Of a stretch of 64,000 nt of DNA, positions 32,196 to 42,350 are shown in pieces (within the stretch, counting starts at the first letter, position 1; the number at the start of each line of letters is the position of its first letter). Origin of the DNA: Providencia sp. R33 (GTDB lineage: Bacteria; Pseudomonadota; Gammaproteobacteria; Enterobacterales; Enterobacteriaceae); contig NZ_CP072453.1 in the NCBI RefSeq assembly GCF_019343475.1, positions 682,001-746,000 on the forward strand, given 5' to 3'. The position numbers and the translations under genes are program-made. The notes beneath the pieces are model-generated. The model did no database searches and had not been told where the DNA came from. It saw only the letters and a program-made list of their open reading frames with translations.

Positions 32196-33593
32196 ATGGA
32201 TATCGATTTCAGCCTACTTGATGAAGAGATCGAAAGGGAGATAGCACGCCGTAGTTTGCATGAATTTATTCAGTATATAAACCCTGAATACATCACAAGC
32301 CATTTCTCTCAAACGGTATGTGATGCGCTCGACCAGTTCTTGGTTGATATGATGGAAGGGAAGCGCCCTAAATTAATATTGGGTGCACCGCCACAGCACG
32401 GCAAGTCTGATATTGTTTCCCGCTATCTTCCCGCTTATTTCTTTGGAAAATACCCGAATATGCGTGTTGGGGCGTTGTCGTATTCGTCTGATTTAGCCGG
32501 TGATATGAACACCGATGTTCAGCGAATTATGATGTCGGCTGAATATCGTGCGTTATTTCCTAAGAGCTGGTTAGGCAACAAGCCCGAGAATGGCATCGCT
32601 GTTAAACGTAACTCTGACGAATTCGGCATTGCCAATCACAAAGGCAGCTATGTATGTGCCGGTGTGGGTGGGCCATTAACAGGTAAGAAAGTTGACCTAG
32701 GTATTATCGATGACCCGATAAAAAACTCGAAAGAAGCACTTAGCCCGACGGTTAAAAAATCGATTTGGAACTGGTACGTATCGACATTCAAGACCCGCTT
32801 ATCAAAAAACAGTGGCGAGATCATCATGGCGACCCGCTGGGCGACCGATGACTTATCTGGCCAATTAAAAGAAAAAGCCCCTGAAACCAAGGTGCTTGCA
32901 TTCCCTGCCATTAATGAGCAAGGGGAAGCGCTGGTACCAGAACTTCACCCAATCGACAAACTGCTTGAAACTAAAGCAATACTGGGTGATTACTTTTGGT
33001 CTGCCATGTATCAACAATCACCGAAGCCGGGTGATGGCCAGATATTCCATGAAGAGTTTGTTCGCTATTACTTACCTAAAGACCTACCTGATAAATTCGA
33101 CAAGGTTATTCATAGTTGGGATATGACCTTTAAAGACAGCGACGGTACCGACTATGTAGTGGGGCAGGTTTGGGGCAAGAAAGATGCCAATGCCTATTTG
33201 CTCTATCAAATCCGAAAACGCATGAGCTTCACCCAAACTAAGGATGCCGTGAAGCTGCTCGTGGAAAAATTCCCTGAAGGGCGCCGTAAGCTGGTGGAAG
33301 ACAAAGCCAATGGCCCAGCGGTAATTGATTCGTTGAAATCTACCGTGTCAGGCTTAATTCCTGTTGAGCCAGACGGCAGCAAAATCGCGCGCGCTCACGC
33401 ATGTACCGCCGAGTGGGAGGCGGGTAACGTGTGGCTACCACACAAAGACATTGCGCCGTGGATAGTGGAAACCGTGGAGGAAATTACCACGTTCCCATTC
33501 GCTGGCCATGACGACACGGTGGATGCGATGACACAAGCGTTGCGTGATTTATATCAGAAGAAAAAAGGCGGTTTCTTCACAACCAAGAGGTAA
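32196..33593 (+). CDS. terL: Terminase large subunit
   Basis: 465 residues from the ATG at 32196 (a GTG two codons earlier is in frame). Walker A GAPPQHGKS at 63-71, Walker B LGIIDDP at about 168-174, coupling ATMATRWATDDL-type motif MATRWATDDL, and the RNase H-like nuclease beginning HSWDMTFKDSDGTDYVVG near 306. The DNA packaging motor and headful nuclease. Confidence 0.95.
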   Translation: MDIDFSLLDEEIEREIARRSLHEFIQYINPEYITSHFSQTVCDALDQFLVDMMEGKRPKLILGAPPQHGKSDIVSRYLPAYFFGKYPNMRVGALSYSSDLAGDMNTDVQRIMMSAEYRALFPKSWLGNKPENGIAVKRNSDEFGIANHKGSYVCAGVGGPLTGKKVDLGIIDDPIKNSKEALSPTVKKSIWNWYVSTFKTRLSKNSGEIIMATRWATDDLSGQLKEKAPETKVLAFPAINEQGEALVPELHPIDKLLETKAILGDYFWSAMYQQSPKPGDGQIFHEEFVRYYLPKDLPDKFDKVIHSWDMTFKDSDGTDYVVGQVWGKKDANAYLLYQIRKRMSFTQTKDAVKLLVEKFPEGRRKLVEDKANGPAVIDSLKSTVSGLIPVEPDGSKIARAHACTAEWEAGNVWLPHKDIAPWIVETVEEITTFPFAGHDDTVDAMTQALRDLYQKKKGGFFTTKR

Positions 33594-33597
33594 TTCT

Positions 33598-35100
33598 ATG
33601 TGGCCGTTTAAAAGGCGAAAAATTGCAGAACAGATTGCACCGCCTAAGCGGTCAGCATTTACCACAGATTTGTACCCTGCATTAGCAAAAGAAAATGGGT
33701 TTAACGGGTTAGCTCTACCACAGCCGATGATTAACGGTGTGGGGATGGACAGTATTGATACTTCCGTTCCCTCATTTAAAGGTGAGCAAGTGTATGGCGT
33801 GCCCGAATCGCAAGCGGCTTGGTATGCGAGCCAAATGTTTATTGGCAACAATATGTGCGCCATTATTGCGAAACATTGGCTGGTGGATAAGGCCTGTAAT
33901 ATGCCTGCCCGTGATGCCATTCGCCAAGGGTATGATATTGATTGCGATAATGACGATGACAGCGCTATCAGCAAGAAGCTACGCAAGCGCGATAAAAAGT
34001 ACCGCATACAGCATCATTTGAAAGAGCTTATTCACTTTGGGCGTGTGTATGGCGGCCGATTAGCACTGTTTGTTGTAGAGACATCAAACCCGAAAGAATG
34101 GTACGAAAACCCGTTTAACCTCGATGGCGTGACTAAAGGGATGTACAAGGGGATCAAGCAAATTGACCCACAATGGGTGACGCCTGATTTAACTGATTCC
34201 AATATCCAAGACCCTGCCAGCATGGATTTTTACGACCCAACCTATTATGTGATCGCGGGGCGCAAATACCATAAATCGCACTTTATTAAGTTTGTCCCGT
34301 TTCCCGTGCCTAACGTGCTAAAGCCGCTGTATAACTACTTTGGTGTTTCGGTACCAGAGCGTATTTATGAGCGGGTCTATGCTTCCGAACGTACAGCAAA
34401 TGAAGCCCCACAACTGGCGATGACCAAACGGTTATTGACTATCGGTATGGCAGACCCTGAAGGTGCGGATAAGAACACCATTCAGGAAAACATGCTTTAT
34501 TTTATGGAGATGCGCGATAACTATGGCGTGCAGGTAATGGGGAAAGAGGACGTTGCACAGCAGTTCGATACTTCGCTAGCGGATTTAGATGCCACCATTA
34601 TGACGCAATACCAGCTGGTGGCCGCGGCGGCAAATGTGCCAGCAACTAAGTTACTGGGTACAACACCGAAGGGCTTTAATGCGACGGGTGAATATGAAGA
34701 GTCGAACTACCGTGAAGAGCTGGAAAGTGTGCAATCAAACGACTTAGAAGAACTTTTGCAGCGTCATTACGACATGTTGATGCGCAGCGAAGAATTACCG
34801 CTGACTGAAATATCGGTTACGTGGGCGCCACTCGATAGCCCAACGGCGGCAGAGAGTGCCGATATTGAGTTGAAATCAGCTCAGATGGACGCGGCTCTAG
34901 CGGCTACGGGTGCAATTGATGGGTTGGATATCCGTAAAAAACTGGCTGCAGATAAAGAGTCGAGCTATTACGGCATTGATGTGAACGAGAGTGACTATGT
35001 CGAGACGAATACGAGTCCGAACGAAAAAGGCGAAGTGGGCAACCTCCCGCCAAGCGGTATTGAAGGGCAAGCCCCTACAGTATTCAGCAGCGCCATCTAG
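33598..35100 (+). CDS. Portal protein, DUF1073/HI1409 type
   Basis: 500 residues starting at MWPFKRRK just after the terL stop; the longer frame upstream overlaps terL and is not used. Family hallmarks: VDKACNMPARDAIRQGY, FGRVYGGRLALFVVE, TKLLGTTPKGFNATGEYEESNYRE. Forms the dodecameric ring for DNA entry. Confidence 0.9.
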   Translation: MWPFKRRKIAEQIAPPKRSAFTTDLYPALAKENGFNGLALPQPMINGVGMDSIDTSVPSFKGEQVYGVPESQAAWYASQMFIGNNMCAIIAKHWLVDKACNMPARDAIRQGYDIDCDNDDDSAISKKLRKRDKKYRIQHHLKELIHFGRVYGGRLALFVVETSNPKEWYENPFNLDGVTKGMYKGIKQIDPQWVTPDLTDSNIQDPASMDFYDPTYYVIAGRKYHKSHFIKFVPFPVPNVLKPLYNYFGVSVPERIYERVYASERTANEAPQLAMTKRLLTIGMADPEGADKNTIQENMLYFMEMRDNYGVQVMGKEDVAQQFDTSLADLDATIMTQYQLVAAAANVPATKLLGTTPKGFNATGEYEESNYREELESVQSNDLEELLQRHYDMLMRSEELPLTEISVTWAPLDSPTAAESADIELKSAQMDAALAATGAIDGLDIRKKLAADKESSYYGIDVNESDYVETNTSPNEKGEVGNLPPSGIEGQAPTVFSSAI

Positions 35101-35866
35101 CCGTTATCAACGTGAGATGTCACGGTTAATCAGCTCAATGATTAAAGACTATGAAAACGTATTTAGTGAATTGAAGGAGGATTTTGATGGCGCCACGATG
35201 GATGCCAGCATTGCGAGTCAAACACGGATTTGGCTCAACCGGCTAAAACGCAAGTGGGATAAAATTTTTAATACGCAGTCTAGCGCCATGGCCGATAAGT
35301 TTGTTTCACAAGCCGATATAGGTGCGCAGCGTAATTTAGACGATTCCCTTAAACAGCTTTCCGGTGGCATTACGATTAAAACCCCTGCAATGCCTGATGC
35401 GTTAAAAGACCGAATGATAGCCGCCACGGCTGAAAATGTTTCCCTGATTAAATCCATCCCTAGCCAATTTCATCAACGTATCGAGAGTGCAGCGTTACGC
35501 TCTATTTCCCAAGGAGGCGAGGGCGCAAAAACCTTATTAGATGAAATCAGGCACACAGGCTGCGTAACAGAGAGCCGAGCGAATTTTATCGCCGTTGACC
35601 AAACGCGAAAAATCACGACTGCGGCAAACTATGAGCGCATGAAATCAGCGGGAATTCGTAAGGCTATTTGGCATCACTCTGGTGGAAGCGCTGAACCTAG
35701 AGAATGGCATCTACAGCTGGATGGTGAAGTGTTTGATTTAGACAACCCACCGATTATTGACCCCAAAACGGGTGAGCGTGGATTGCCGGGGCAATTACCT
35801 AACTGCAAGTGCTTTTGGACGCCCGTTATCGATTTCAGTGGAATAGAAAGTGGTGAGGAGACATGA
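34991..35866 (+). CDS. Head morphogenesis protein, SPP1 gp7/Mu F-like
   Basis: 291 residues as drawn. The recognisable part ends ARNEWHLQ-like: EPREWHLQLDGEVFDLDNPPIID ... GLPGQLPNCKCFWTPVIDF, the Phage_Mu_F/SPP1 gp7 signature. The first 110 bases overlap the portal gene; a TTG at 35060 (LKGKPLQYSAAPSSRY) is a credible alternative start. Minor head protein. Confidence 0.85.
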   Translation: MTMSRRIRVRTKKAKWATSRQAVLKGKPLQYSAAPSSRYQREMSRLISSMIKDYENVFSELKEDFDGATMDASIASQTRIWLNRLKRKWDKIFNTQSSAMADKFVSQADIGAQRNLDDSLKQLSGGITIKTPAMPDALKDRMIAATAENVSLIKSIPSQFHQRIESAALRSISQGGEGAKTLLDEIRHTGCVTESRANFIAVDQTRKITTAANYERMKSAGIRKAIWHHSGGSAEPREWHLQLDGEVFDLDNPPIIDPKTGERGLPGQLPNCKCFWTPVIDFSGIESGEET

Positions 35867-37119
35867 CAAAACGAACCTATGACAACAACGGCTGGCTCGA
35901 AGTGACAGATAACCCCATCTCAAAAGTTGGGGTTTTTGATTATTTGGGGGCAGAGATTGGTGCGCCGGTACCCGATAAAATCTATCGCGTATTGCGGCCA
36001 CCGGAAGAACTGGCCAGCGAAGCGACAATTAACTCTTTCAAACTTACCCCGTTCATCATTGAACATGAAATGTTAGGCAAACACGCGACCCCAGTGGAGA
36101 AAAAAGGCATTCAAGGGGTGATTGGTGAGAATGTCTATTTTGACCCTCCGTATCTTAGAGCCAATATCAAGATCTTTTCAGATGTGGCGCTTAGCAATAT
36201 CGATAGCGGCAAAATCGACCTTTCACCTGGTTATCGCAGTAAATATGAATTCACCTCTGGCATTTATGAAGGCCAACACTATGACGCCATTCAGCGTCAC
36301 CTACGTGGCAATCACCTCGCATTAGTGGATGAAGGGCGAACTGGCCCTGACGTCGCTGTGCAAGATCACCTCGTTATCACTATCGACACAAAGGAACTTA
36401 TTCGCATGAACGAAGAAGAAAACAAAGAGAAGCAAACCGCTGATGAAGGTGCGTTTACAGCGGAGCAAGTCACTGCGCTGAAAAGCATTATTGCAGAGGT
36501 GATTGCACAAACTAAGCCTTCAACCGATGAAAATCTGGAAGAAGAAAAGAAATCTACTGATGCTGATCCTGAAGAAGAGCAAAAAGCGGAAGAAGCCGTG
36601 GCAGCCGCTGAAGTTGCAGCAGAGGAAGCCACAACCGGTACACCTGAAGCCGTAGAAGCTGCCGAGGTGGCGATTGAGACCGCCGTTGAAGCGATTGAAG
36701 AAGCCAAGGAGCATCTCGACCAAGCGACAACTGATAGCTTAAATCGCCGACTCAAACGCTTGAAAAACGGCATCGGCACAATGGATGAGATTGCATCTTT
36801 AAAGCGCAAAATTAAGCGTTTGGAAGCGTCAAAGCCCACGATGGATACTGGCGCACTGTTAAAGCAAATCGGTGAGCGTGATTCGTTAGCCCATAAGCTG
36901 ACCCCATTCCTTGGTGTGTTCGACCATGCTGCCATGACCAAGCAACAAGTGGCGGAGTATGGCGTTGATAAGCTCGGTATTCAATGTGGCAAGGGCAATG
37001 AAGCCATTGCTTTAGATGCGTGGATGCAAGGGCGTGTGCCTGATTCACAGAAAGCCACAGTGACGATGGACTCTGCGGTGAGCAATCAATCAATTATGGA
37101 TAAATGGGGAGCGAAATAA
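35863..37119 (+). CDS. DUF2213 prohead protease with scaffold domain
   Basis: 418 residues. The N-terminal 170 residues are the DUF2213 protease domain (KIDLSPGYRSKYEF, YDAIQRHLRGNHLALVDEGR with the catalytic-type His/Ser context). Residues about 185-290 are a very acidic, alanine-rich coiled coil (EEEKKSTDADPEEEQ ... VEAAEVAIETAVE), typical for scaffolds cut out during maturation. ATGA overlap with the previous gene. Confidence 0.85.
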   Translation: MTKRTYDNNGWLEVTDNPISKVGVFDYLGAEIGAPVPDKIYRVLRPPEELASEATINSFKLTPFIIEHEMLGKHATPVEKKGIQGVIGENVYFDPPYLRANIKIFSDVALSNIDSGKIDLSPGYRSKYEFTSGIYEGQHYDAIQRHLRGNHLALVDEGRTGPDVAVQDHLVITIDTKELIRMNEEENKEKQTADEGAFTAEQVTALKSIIAEVIAQTKPSTDENLEEEKKSTDADPEEEQKAEEAVAAAEVAAEEATTGTPEAVEAAEVAIETAVEAIEEAKEHLDQATTDSLNRRLKRLKNGIGTMDEIASLKRKIKRLEASKPTMDTGALLKQIGERDSLAHKLTPFLGVFDHAAMTKQQVAEYGVDKLGIQCGKGNEAIALDAWMQGRVPDSQKATVTMDSAVSNQSIMDKWGAK

Positions 37120-37616
37120 TGGCAATTCCTAAATCAGTGGCGCATGGCTTAACGTCTGGCGTAGTGGGTGAAATCAGTCATGCAGGGCCTATCCGTGCCG
37201 TTGCCGCCATTCTCAGCTCAGCGGATGAAAAGCAAAATATCTTCGGTCGGGCTTACACCTACAAAAATGATTCGGTGGAGTCTGTGCAAGTGGGTGGTAA
37301 GGGGGCATTTGCGGGGATCATGATTAACCCGAAAGCGTATCGTATTGAAGTGAACCATGCGCGCAATGGCACCCAAGGCGAGTTTTTGGCAATGGGCGAA
37401 GTATACGTCGAACTCGAAGAAGGGGTAGGTAAAATCAATGCACCAGTTGTCTTTGATGAAACGGACGGCTCACTTTCCTCCAAGCTTGTTCCTGCTGCTG
37501 GTGACCGAGTGATTGGTTTTGTTAGTCGTCACGTTGAATCCAGTGAATCAGCCCATTTGAGCGTTATTCGCTTAACAGAAATCCCATATCCAGCGGCAGT
37601 AAAGGAAGGTGAATAA
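37119..37616 (+). CDS. Capsid decoration/cement protein
   Basis: 165 residues from the ATG in the TAATGG overlap. Beta-rich with GEFLAMGEVYVELEEGVGKINAPVVFDETDG, the layout of structural cement proteins (P22 gp24/lambda D-like position). Lies between protease and major capsid. Confidence 0.75.
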   Translation: MAIPKSVAHGLTSGVVGEISHAGPIRAVAAILSSADEKQNIFGRAYTYKNDSVESVQVGGKGAFAGIMINPKAYRIEVNHARNGTQGEFLAMGEVYVELEEGVGKINAPVVFDETDGSLSSKLVPAAGDRVIGFVSRHVESSESAHLSVIRLTEIPYPAAVKEGE

Positions 37617-38683
37617 TGCCAGTTAGCAAGCAAAAGTTTTATATGTCTGGCCGCGATATTCGCAAGCATGGTCAACTTAATATCCAACCTAACCAACAGT
37701 GGACATATCGCGAACTGGAGCAAATTGGTTTTGGTGGTTTGGCGTCGATGGACTCCGCGATCACGGGCGCAGCCATGCAAGGTGGGTTGATTCAGCGTGA
37801 AATGTTGCAACACGTTCTTCCTGGTCTCATTCGTACCGCCACCCGTGTTCGTGTGTTGGATGAAATCACCGGTGTATTGAATGCGGGTGAATGGCACGAT
37901 GAGGAAATCATTCTGAACGTGGCAACACCAACCGGTAAGGCTGAACTTTACGGCGACCATACCAACGTGCCGTTAGCGTCTTACATTCAAGACCAAGAAC
38001 GTCGCGGTATCGTGCGTTTTGAACAAGGTTTTCAAGTCGGTAAGTTAGAGGAAGCGCGCCAATCTGCAGCTGGGTTTGAAGCCGCTGCGGAAAAACGTAA
38101 TTCAGCGACGGAATCTTTAGAGCAAGGGCGTGAGCGGATTGGTTACTATGGGTTTAATAGCCCTGAAACACGTGTATTTGGCTTGATGAATGAACCGAAT
38201 CTACCCGCTTATGAAACCGCATCGAAAAAATGGAAGGGCGGCACGTTTGCCGATATCACCCAAGATATTACCAATATGTTCTCGCGCATTGAAATGAGTT
38301 CAGGCGGGATTATCAAAGACGATATCGCTATCACATTGACGTTACCGTTAGGTTACCGTTCAACGCTAAACGTCGCTAACCCTGTGGCGCGTGGTGAAAC
38401 GGTGTATCAATGGGTGAAAGAGAACTATCCAAACCTGCGCTTTGTGTTCTCACCTGAATTTGTCGGGGCGAATGGTGGTGCGGATGTGGCGTATATGTTC
38501 GCAGATACCATCGATGATGGCTCAACCGCAACCAGCGCGACCATCTTACAAGTGGTACCCGTTAAATACCAATTGTTGGGCTCACAAGCGCAAATCAAAG
38601 GGTATTTAGAGGATGCGACCAATGCGACAGCGGGTGTCTTTGTTACCCGACCTTGGGCTATCACCCGTCTCACAGGCATCTAA
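37616..38683 (+). CDS. Major capsid protein, DUF2184
   Basis: 355 residues. AITGAAMQGGLIQREMLQHVLPGLIRTATRVRVLDEITG and GYYGFNSPETRVFGLMNEPNLPA are diagnostic for the DUF2184 coat family with HK97 fold. TAATG overlap with the cement protein gene; strong terminator follows. Confidence 0.92.
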   Translation: MPVSKQKFYMSGRDIRKHGQLNIQPNQQWTYRELEQIGFGGLASMDSAITGAAMQGGLIQREMLQHVLPGLIRTATRVRVLDEITGVLNAGEWHDEEIILNVATPTGKAELYGDHTNVPLASYIQDQERRGIVRFEQGFQVGKLEEARQSAAGFEAAAEKRNSATESLEQGRERIGYYGFNSPETRVFGLMNEPNLPAYETASKKWKGGTFADITQDITNMFSRIEMSSGGIIKDDIAITLTLPLGYRSTLNVANPVARGETVYQWVKENYPNLRFVFSPEFVGANGGADVAYMFADTIDDGSTATSATILQVVPVKYQLLGSQAQIKGYLEDATNATAGVFVTRPWAITRLTGI

Positions 38684-38702
38684 CCTGACCACTTTTTTTT
38701 AC

Positions 38703-38724
38703 GCCCTCAAATGAGGGCTTTTTT
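38703..38724 (+). terminator. Terminator after major capsid gene
   Basis: GCCCTC-AAAT-GAGGGC with T6; partial termination would boost capsid over tail gene expression. Confidence 0.85.
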
Positions 38725-38737
38725 ATCGGAGAAAGCC

Positions 38738-39079
38738 ATGTCTCTCTATGTCTATTGCACGCTATCGAATGACCAAAACTACTCGGTTACGGATGGCAAA
38801 GTGTTTATTGCGGGTCAAGCCAATATCATGACCAAGCACATGTATACCCCGCGTGGGCGTGTCACGGAAATCAGCGACGAACAATACGCTCAACTTAAAG
38901 ATAACCATGTATTTCAACTGCATAAAGAAAACGGGTTTATCAGCGTTGAAAACCGCAAAGAAGACCCTGAAAAAGTGGCCACCAATATGGAAGCCAGCGA
39001 TAAGTCAGCGCCGGATACCGTGGAATCATTGGAAGCAGAAAAACAAGCTGTCCCGAAAACCAACAAAAAGGGTAAATAA
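38738..39079 (+). CDS. Hypothetical head protein
   Basis: 113 residues from MSLYVYCTLSND with GGAGAAAGCC upstream. N-terminal beta domain (about 70 residues) and an acidic disordered tail. Probably a head-fibre or connector accessory by position. Confidence 0.65.
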   Translation: MSLYVYCTLSNDQNYSVTDGKVFIAGQANIMTKHMYTPRGRVTEISDEQYAQLKDNHVFQLHKENGFISVENRKEDPEKVATNMEASDKSAPDTVESLEAEKQAVPKTNKKGK

Positions 39080-39513
39080 TGATGGAGGCGAGCACATTTC
39101 CCCTAACGTCATTTCGTGTGCTCCGTCCACAGTTCTGCGGGGTGCCTGATGATGATATTTATATTATTGCCCAATCCGCGCTGAACTATTTTTCCCCTTG
39201 TCGTGGTGTTTGTACCAATGAATTGTGGATGCTGGTTGTCGCCCACATGTTGGACTTAAATCAACAAATTGCAGAGGGCGCCGCGCCAACCGGTGTTGTC
39301 ACCAGCATCACCATGGACAAAATCAGCGTGTCATTCTCTGCGCCCCCTGCAGGTTCCGATTGGTCTCACTGGTTCAAAATGACGACCTACGGCCAACAGT
39401 TCTTAGCACTCATTAAGCGCTGTAGCGTACCGCAATATATTGGTGGTGCAGGTGAACGTTCGGCATTTCGCGGTGTGGGTGGCCGGTTCACACGAGGGGG
39501 GCGGTTACGTTAA
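39079..39513 (+). CDS. Head-tail connector, DUF4054
   Basis: 144 residues: FRVLRPQFCGVPDDDIYIIAQSALNYF and TSITMDKISVSFSAPPAGSDWSHWFKMTTYGQQFLALIK match DUF4054. Adaptor at the portal. Confidence 0.8.
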   Translation: MMEASTFPLTSFRVLRPQFCGVPDDDIYIIAQSALNYFSPCRGVCTNELWMLVVAHMLDLNQQIAEGAAPTGVVTSITMDKISVSFSAPPAGSDWSHWFKMTTYGQQFLALIKRCSVPQYIGGAGERSAFRGVGGRFTRGGRLR

Positions 39514-39971
39514 TGACGAAATTAGCTCAGTTGAAAAAAGTCTATGATGAGTTAGCCAAGAAACAACTGAAAGTGGGTTTCTTTGAACACTCGAAGTATC
39601 CCGATGGCACGCCCATTGCCTATATTGCGGCTATTCAAGAATTGGGTTACCCCGCCGGTGGCATTCCTCCCCGTTCTTTTTTTCGCCCGACGATGAGTGA
39701 TAAAAAAGCAGAGTATGGTCAGTTAATTTTCCGTGTGGCCAAAGCGGCGGCCGCTGGCAATATTTCCGTTACCGATGAGCTAACCCAAGTAGGCGCAAAA
39801 GCGGCTGGGGATGTGAAACTGGCCATTAAAGCGGTAACCACACCTGCCTTGGATGATTCAACGATAAAAGCCAGAGCGCGGCGCCATAGCAAAGGGAAAT
39901 CCACCGATAAGCCCTTAGTCGACACAGGGCAGATGTTACAAGCCGTCAGTTTTACCGTGGAGGATAAGTAA
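39513..39971 (+). CDS. Tail-completion / neck protein
   Basis: 152 residues. KKQLKVGFFEHSKYPDGTPIAYIAAIQELGYPAGGIPPRSFFRPTM and PLVDTGQMLQAVSF are the signature of HK97 gp10-like tail completion proteins of myoviruses. Starts in an overlap with the DUF4054 gene. Confidence 0.8.
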   Translation: MTKLAQLKKVYDELAKKQLKVGFFEHSKYPDGTPIAYIAAIQELGYPAGGIPPRSFFRPTMSDKKAEYGQLIFRVAKAAAAGNISVTDELTQVGAKAAGDVKLAIKAVTTPALDDSTIKARARRHSKGKSTDKPLVDTGQMLQAVSFTVEDK

Positions 39972-40339
39972 TGTTCGGAAATTTACACCGTATCGCTTCT
40001 CGCTATATTCCTCAGCAAACAGCCCAGTGGTTTCGCTTTAAAAACCGTGAGCCCGATGAGCGAGGGCATGACCAAAACCAATATCATGAGCCAGTGGATA
40101 TTCGGGGGAGTTGGCAAGCCGTCGATACTCAAGATGCTCAATCAATGGGCTTTGATTCAAACATGGTTTATCGACGTTTTTATACCTCCCATGATATCAA
40201 AGGCATTCAGCGTGGTACGTCTCCCGATTACTTTGTTTTTAATGGCAAGAAATACGATGTGATGGGGGATGCGGATTGGTATGAGCAGGACGGCTGGAAA
40301 TCGGTGATTTGCATCGAGGTAGGTGCCTATGACGGATAA
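39971..40339 (+). CDS. Head closure/neck protein, putative
   Basis: 122 residues, beta-rich, ending DWYEQDGWKSVICIEVGAYDG, typical of stopper/collar proteins in this position. No precise family assigned. Overlaps both neighbours. Confidence 0.65.
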   Translation: MFGNLHRIASRYIPQQTAQWFRFKNREPDERGHDQNQYHEPVDIRGSWQAVDTQDAQSMGFDSNMVYRRFYTSHDIKGIQRGTSPDYFVFNGKKYDVMGDADWYEQDGWKSVICIEVGAYDG

Positions 40340-40844
40340 TGACGTTGATATTGCGATCCGCAAACAGCTATTACGGCAGCTAACTGAAGTTGGTATTGAT
40401 ATCCCTGTGAAAGCGGGTTTTCAATCCACCAAGCAAGGTCGTGAAGATAATATGGTGATGTTCTTTTCCATCAATGAAAGTGGGCATGGTTGGCAAGGTC
40501 GCAATTACAATGTCCAAGGTAACAATGCCAATCACCAAGAAAACCAATTATCCGAAAAAACGTACCAAGTTCAGGCATTCATTACCCAATTAGGCCCGTA
40601 TACCGCCAATGATATTGCCGCCATTGCCCGAATGGTTGTCAATTCACTGCCTTTTGTGACCACACTGAGAAAGCAAGGTATTGGTGTACAACGGGCAACA
40701 TCCGTTCGCCAGCCTTACTTTGTGAACGACTATGGTGACTACGAACAAAACCCCTCGTTTGATTTTAATGTGACGTATAAACGCTCTCTTTTCCCTGATA
40801 CAGCTGCCATAAGCGCGCTCTATCCTGATATCCACCGCATATAA
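40329..40844 (+). CDS. Tail terminator-like protein
   Basis: 171 residues from MTDNDVDIAIRKQL. FQSTKQGREDNMVMFFSINESGHGWQGRNYNV and DYEQNPSFDFNVTYKRSLF resemble the phage gateway/LIC_12616-type neck proteins. Position before the sheath gene supports a tail terminator role. Confidence 0.7.
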   Translation: MTDNDVDIAIRKQLLRQLTEVGIDIPVKAGFQSTKQGREDNMVMFFSINESGHGWQGRNYNVQGNNANHQENQLSEKTYQVQAFITQLGPYTANDIAAIARMVVNSLPFVTTLRKQGIGVQRATSVRQPYFVNDYGDYEQNPSFDFNVTYKRSLFPDTAAISALYPDIHRI

Positions 40845-40853
40845 GGTTTTATT

Positions 40854-42341
40854 ATGCCAATTAAACAAACTCGATACGTTGATATCGCATCGGCGGTTAT
40901 TGGCGCGTCTGCTGTTCCGATGCGTAAATTAACCGGCCGTCTATTTTCCACTAACCCCAAAATTCCCGCCGGTAAAGTTTTAGAATTCGCCAGTGGTCAG
41001 GTCGATGATTTACTGGGTATTGATTCTCCCGAAGCTAACTTTGCACGACAATACTTTAGCTATGTTAGCCCTGCACCGGTGAGTAAGCCGAAGGAATTAC
41101 AAATTGCGTCTTATGAGCCCGTCGGGCGAGCGCCTACGTTATTTGGGACAAAAGCCGCCGCATTAGCAGATTTAAAAATTATTGCGGATGGAACGCTATC
41201 AGTCACGATTGGTAGCGTCACTAAAAGCTACAAAGACATTGATTTATCGGAAGCAAAATCTTATGCGGATATTGCATCCACTATTCAAGCAAAACTCAAT
41301 GCAGAAAGAGAACCACAATTTTCCAGTAGCTATTTGACGTTTAATTCACTCGATAGCGCCTTTGAGCTGAGTGGCGGTGTGCAAGAACGCGCATCCATTA
41401 GTGTTGAATATTCGGTACTGGCGAATGCCATGGGGTTGTCTTCCGGTACTGCATCTGAAGGTAACCCCGCACAAACGCCGCTGGAAGCGTTTATGGCTGC
41501 TGAGCAAGTATCCGATTCATTTGGTAGTGCGACATTCTTGGATGAATTGACGTTAGAGCAAGCGGTGCCATTGGCGCAGTATGTTTCCGGTGAAAATGTC
41601 AAATACCAATTACACCTCAGTGTGAGCAAAAGTCAGGTTGAAGATTTTAGCGCCGCCTTGATGGGGACGGCTTCGGTTGGGTTAAACCTTAAAACGGAGG
41701 ATAACTATTTTATCCAAGCCTTACCGATGGCGGTCATGGCAGCAACCGATTATGACCGGACTAATGCTACAACAAACTACATGTTTCGTCAGTTGGGTGT
41801 CACCTTTCCTGCACAGGTCACTACCGATACGGATGCGGATCGCTTCGATAAGTTACGCGTGAACTATTACGGTGAAACCGCAATAGCCGGCTCGCAAATT
41901 CGTTTCTATCAGCGGGGCTTCTTGTGTGGTGGCTCCTCTAATCCGCTGGATATGAGTGTGCATGCCAATGAGCAATGGTTGAAGGCCTATATTGCTCAAC
42001 AATGGTTTAGTGTGTTGTTGGCGACACGCGGTGTTCCTGCTAATAAAGACGGTGAAGCACGTGCATTGATGGTGATTGCTGGTGCGGTCACCAAAGCGAT
42101 TAATAACGGCACGATTTTAGCCGGTAAAACGCTCTCTGAGGTGCAAAAGCTTGCTATTGCGGATGCGTCTGGCGATGACCTTGCGTGGTATGACGTACAA
42201 GATAAAGGCTATTGGTATAACGCGCAGATTGTTGAAAACACGGGTGAAAGCGACTTGCCTGAGTATGTCATGAAATACGTGCTGATTTACGGCAAAGGCG
42301 ATTGGGTTCGTAAGGTCGAAGGCTCTCATAATTTAGTCTAG
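40854..42341 (+). CDS. Tail sheath-like protein, DUF3383
   Basis: 495 residues. SLSVTIGSVTKSYKDIDLSEAKSYADIASTIQ-like region and LNLKTEDNYFIQALPMAVMAATDYDRTNATTNYMFRQ fit DUF3383, the sheath equivalent of a group of contractile phages. Shows that this prophage encodes a myovirus. Confidence 0.85.
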   Translation: MPIKQTRYVDIASAVIGASAVPMRKLTGRLFSTNPKIPAGKVLEFASGQVDDLLGIDSPEANFARQYFSYVSPAPVSKPKELQIASYEPVGRAPTLFGTKAAALADLKIIADGTLSVTIGSVTKSYKDIDLSEAKSYADIASTIQAKLNAEREPQFSSSYLTFNSLDSAFELSGGVQERASISVEYSVLANAMGLSSGTASEGNPAQTPLEAFMAAEQVSDSFGSATFLDELTLEQAVPLAQYVSGENVKYQLHLSVSKSQVEDFSAALMGTASVGLNLKTEDNYFIQALPMAVMAATDYDRTNATTNYMFRQLGVTFPAQVTTDTDADRFDKLRVNYYGETAIAGSQIRFYQRGFLCGGSSNPLDMSVHANEQWLKAYIAQQWFSVLLATRGVPANKDGEARALMVIAGAVTKAINNGTILAGKTLSEVQKLAIADASGDDLAWYDVQDKGYWYNAQIVENTGESDLPEYVMKYVLIYGKGDWVRKVEGSHNLV

Positions 42342-42350
42342 GAGTAGAAC

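Noticed and set aside
36366..36941. Reverse 191-codon ORF in the DUF2213 gene
   Set aside because: Serine/alanine-rich mirror of the acidic scaffold repeat on the other strand; no start signal.
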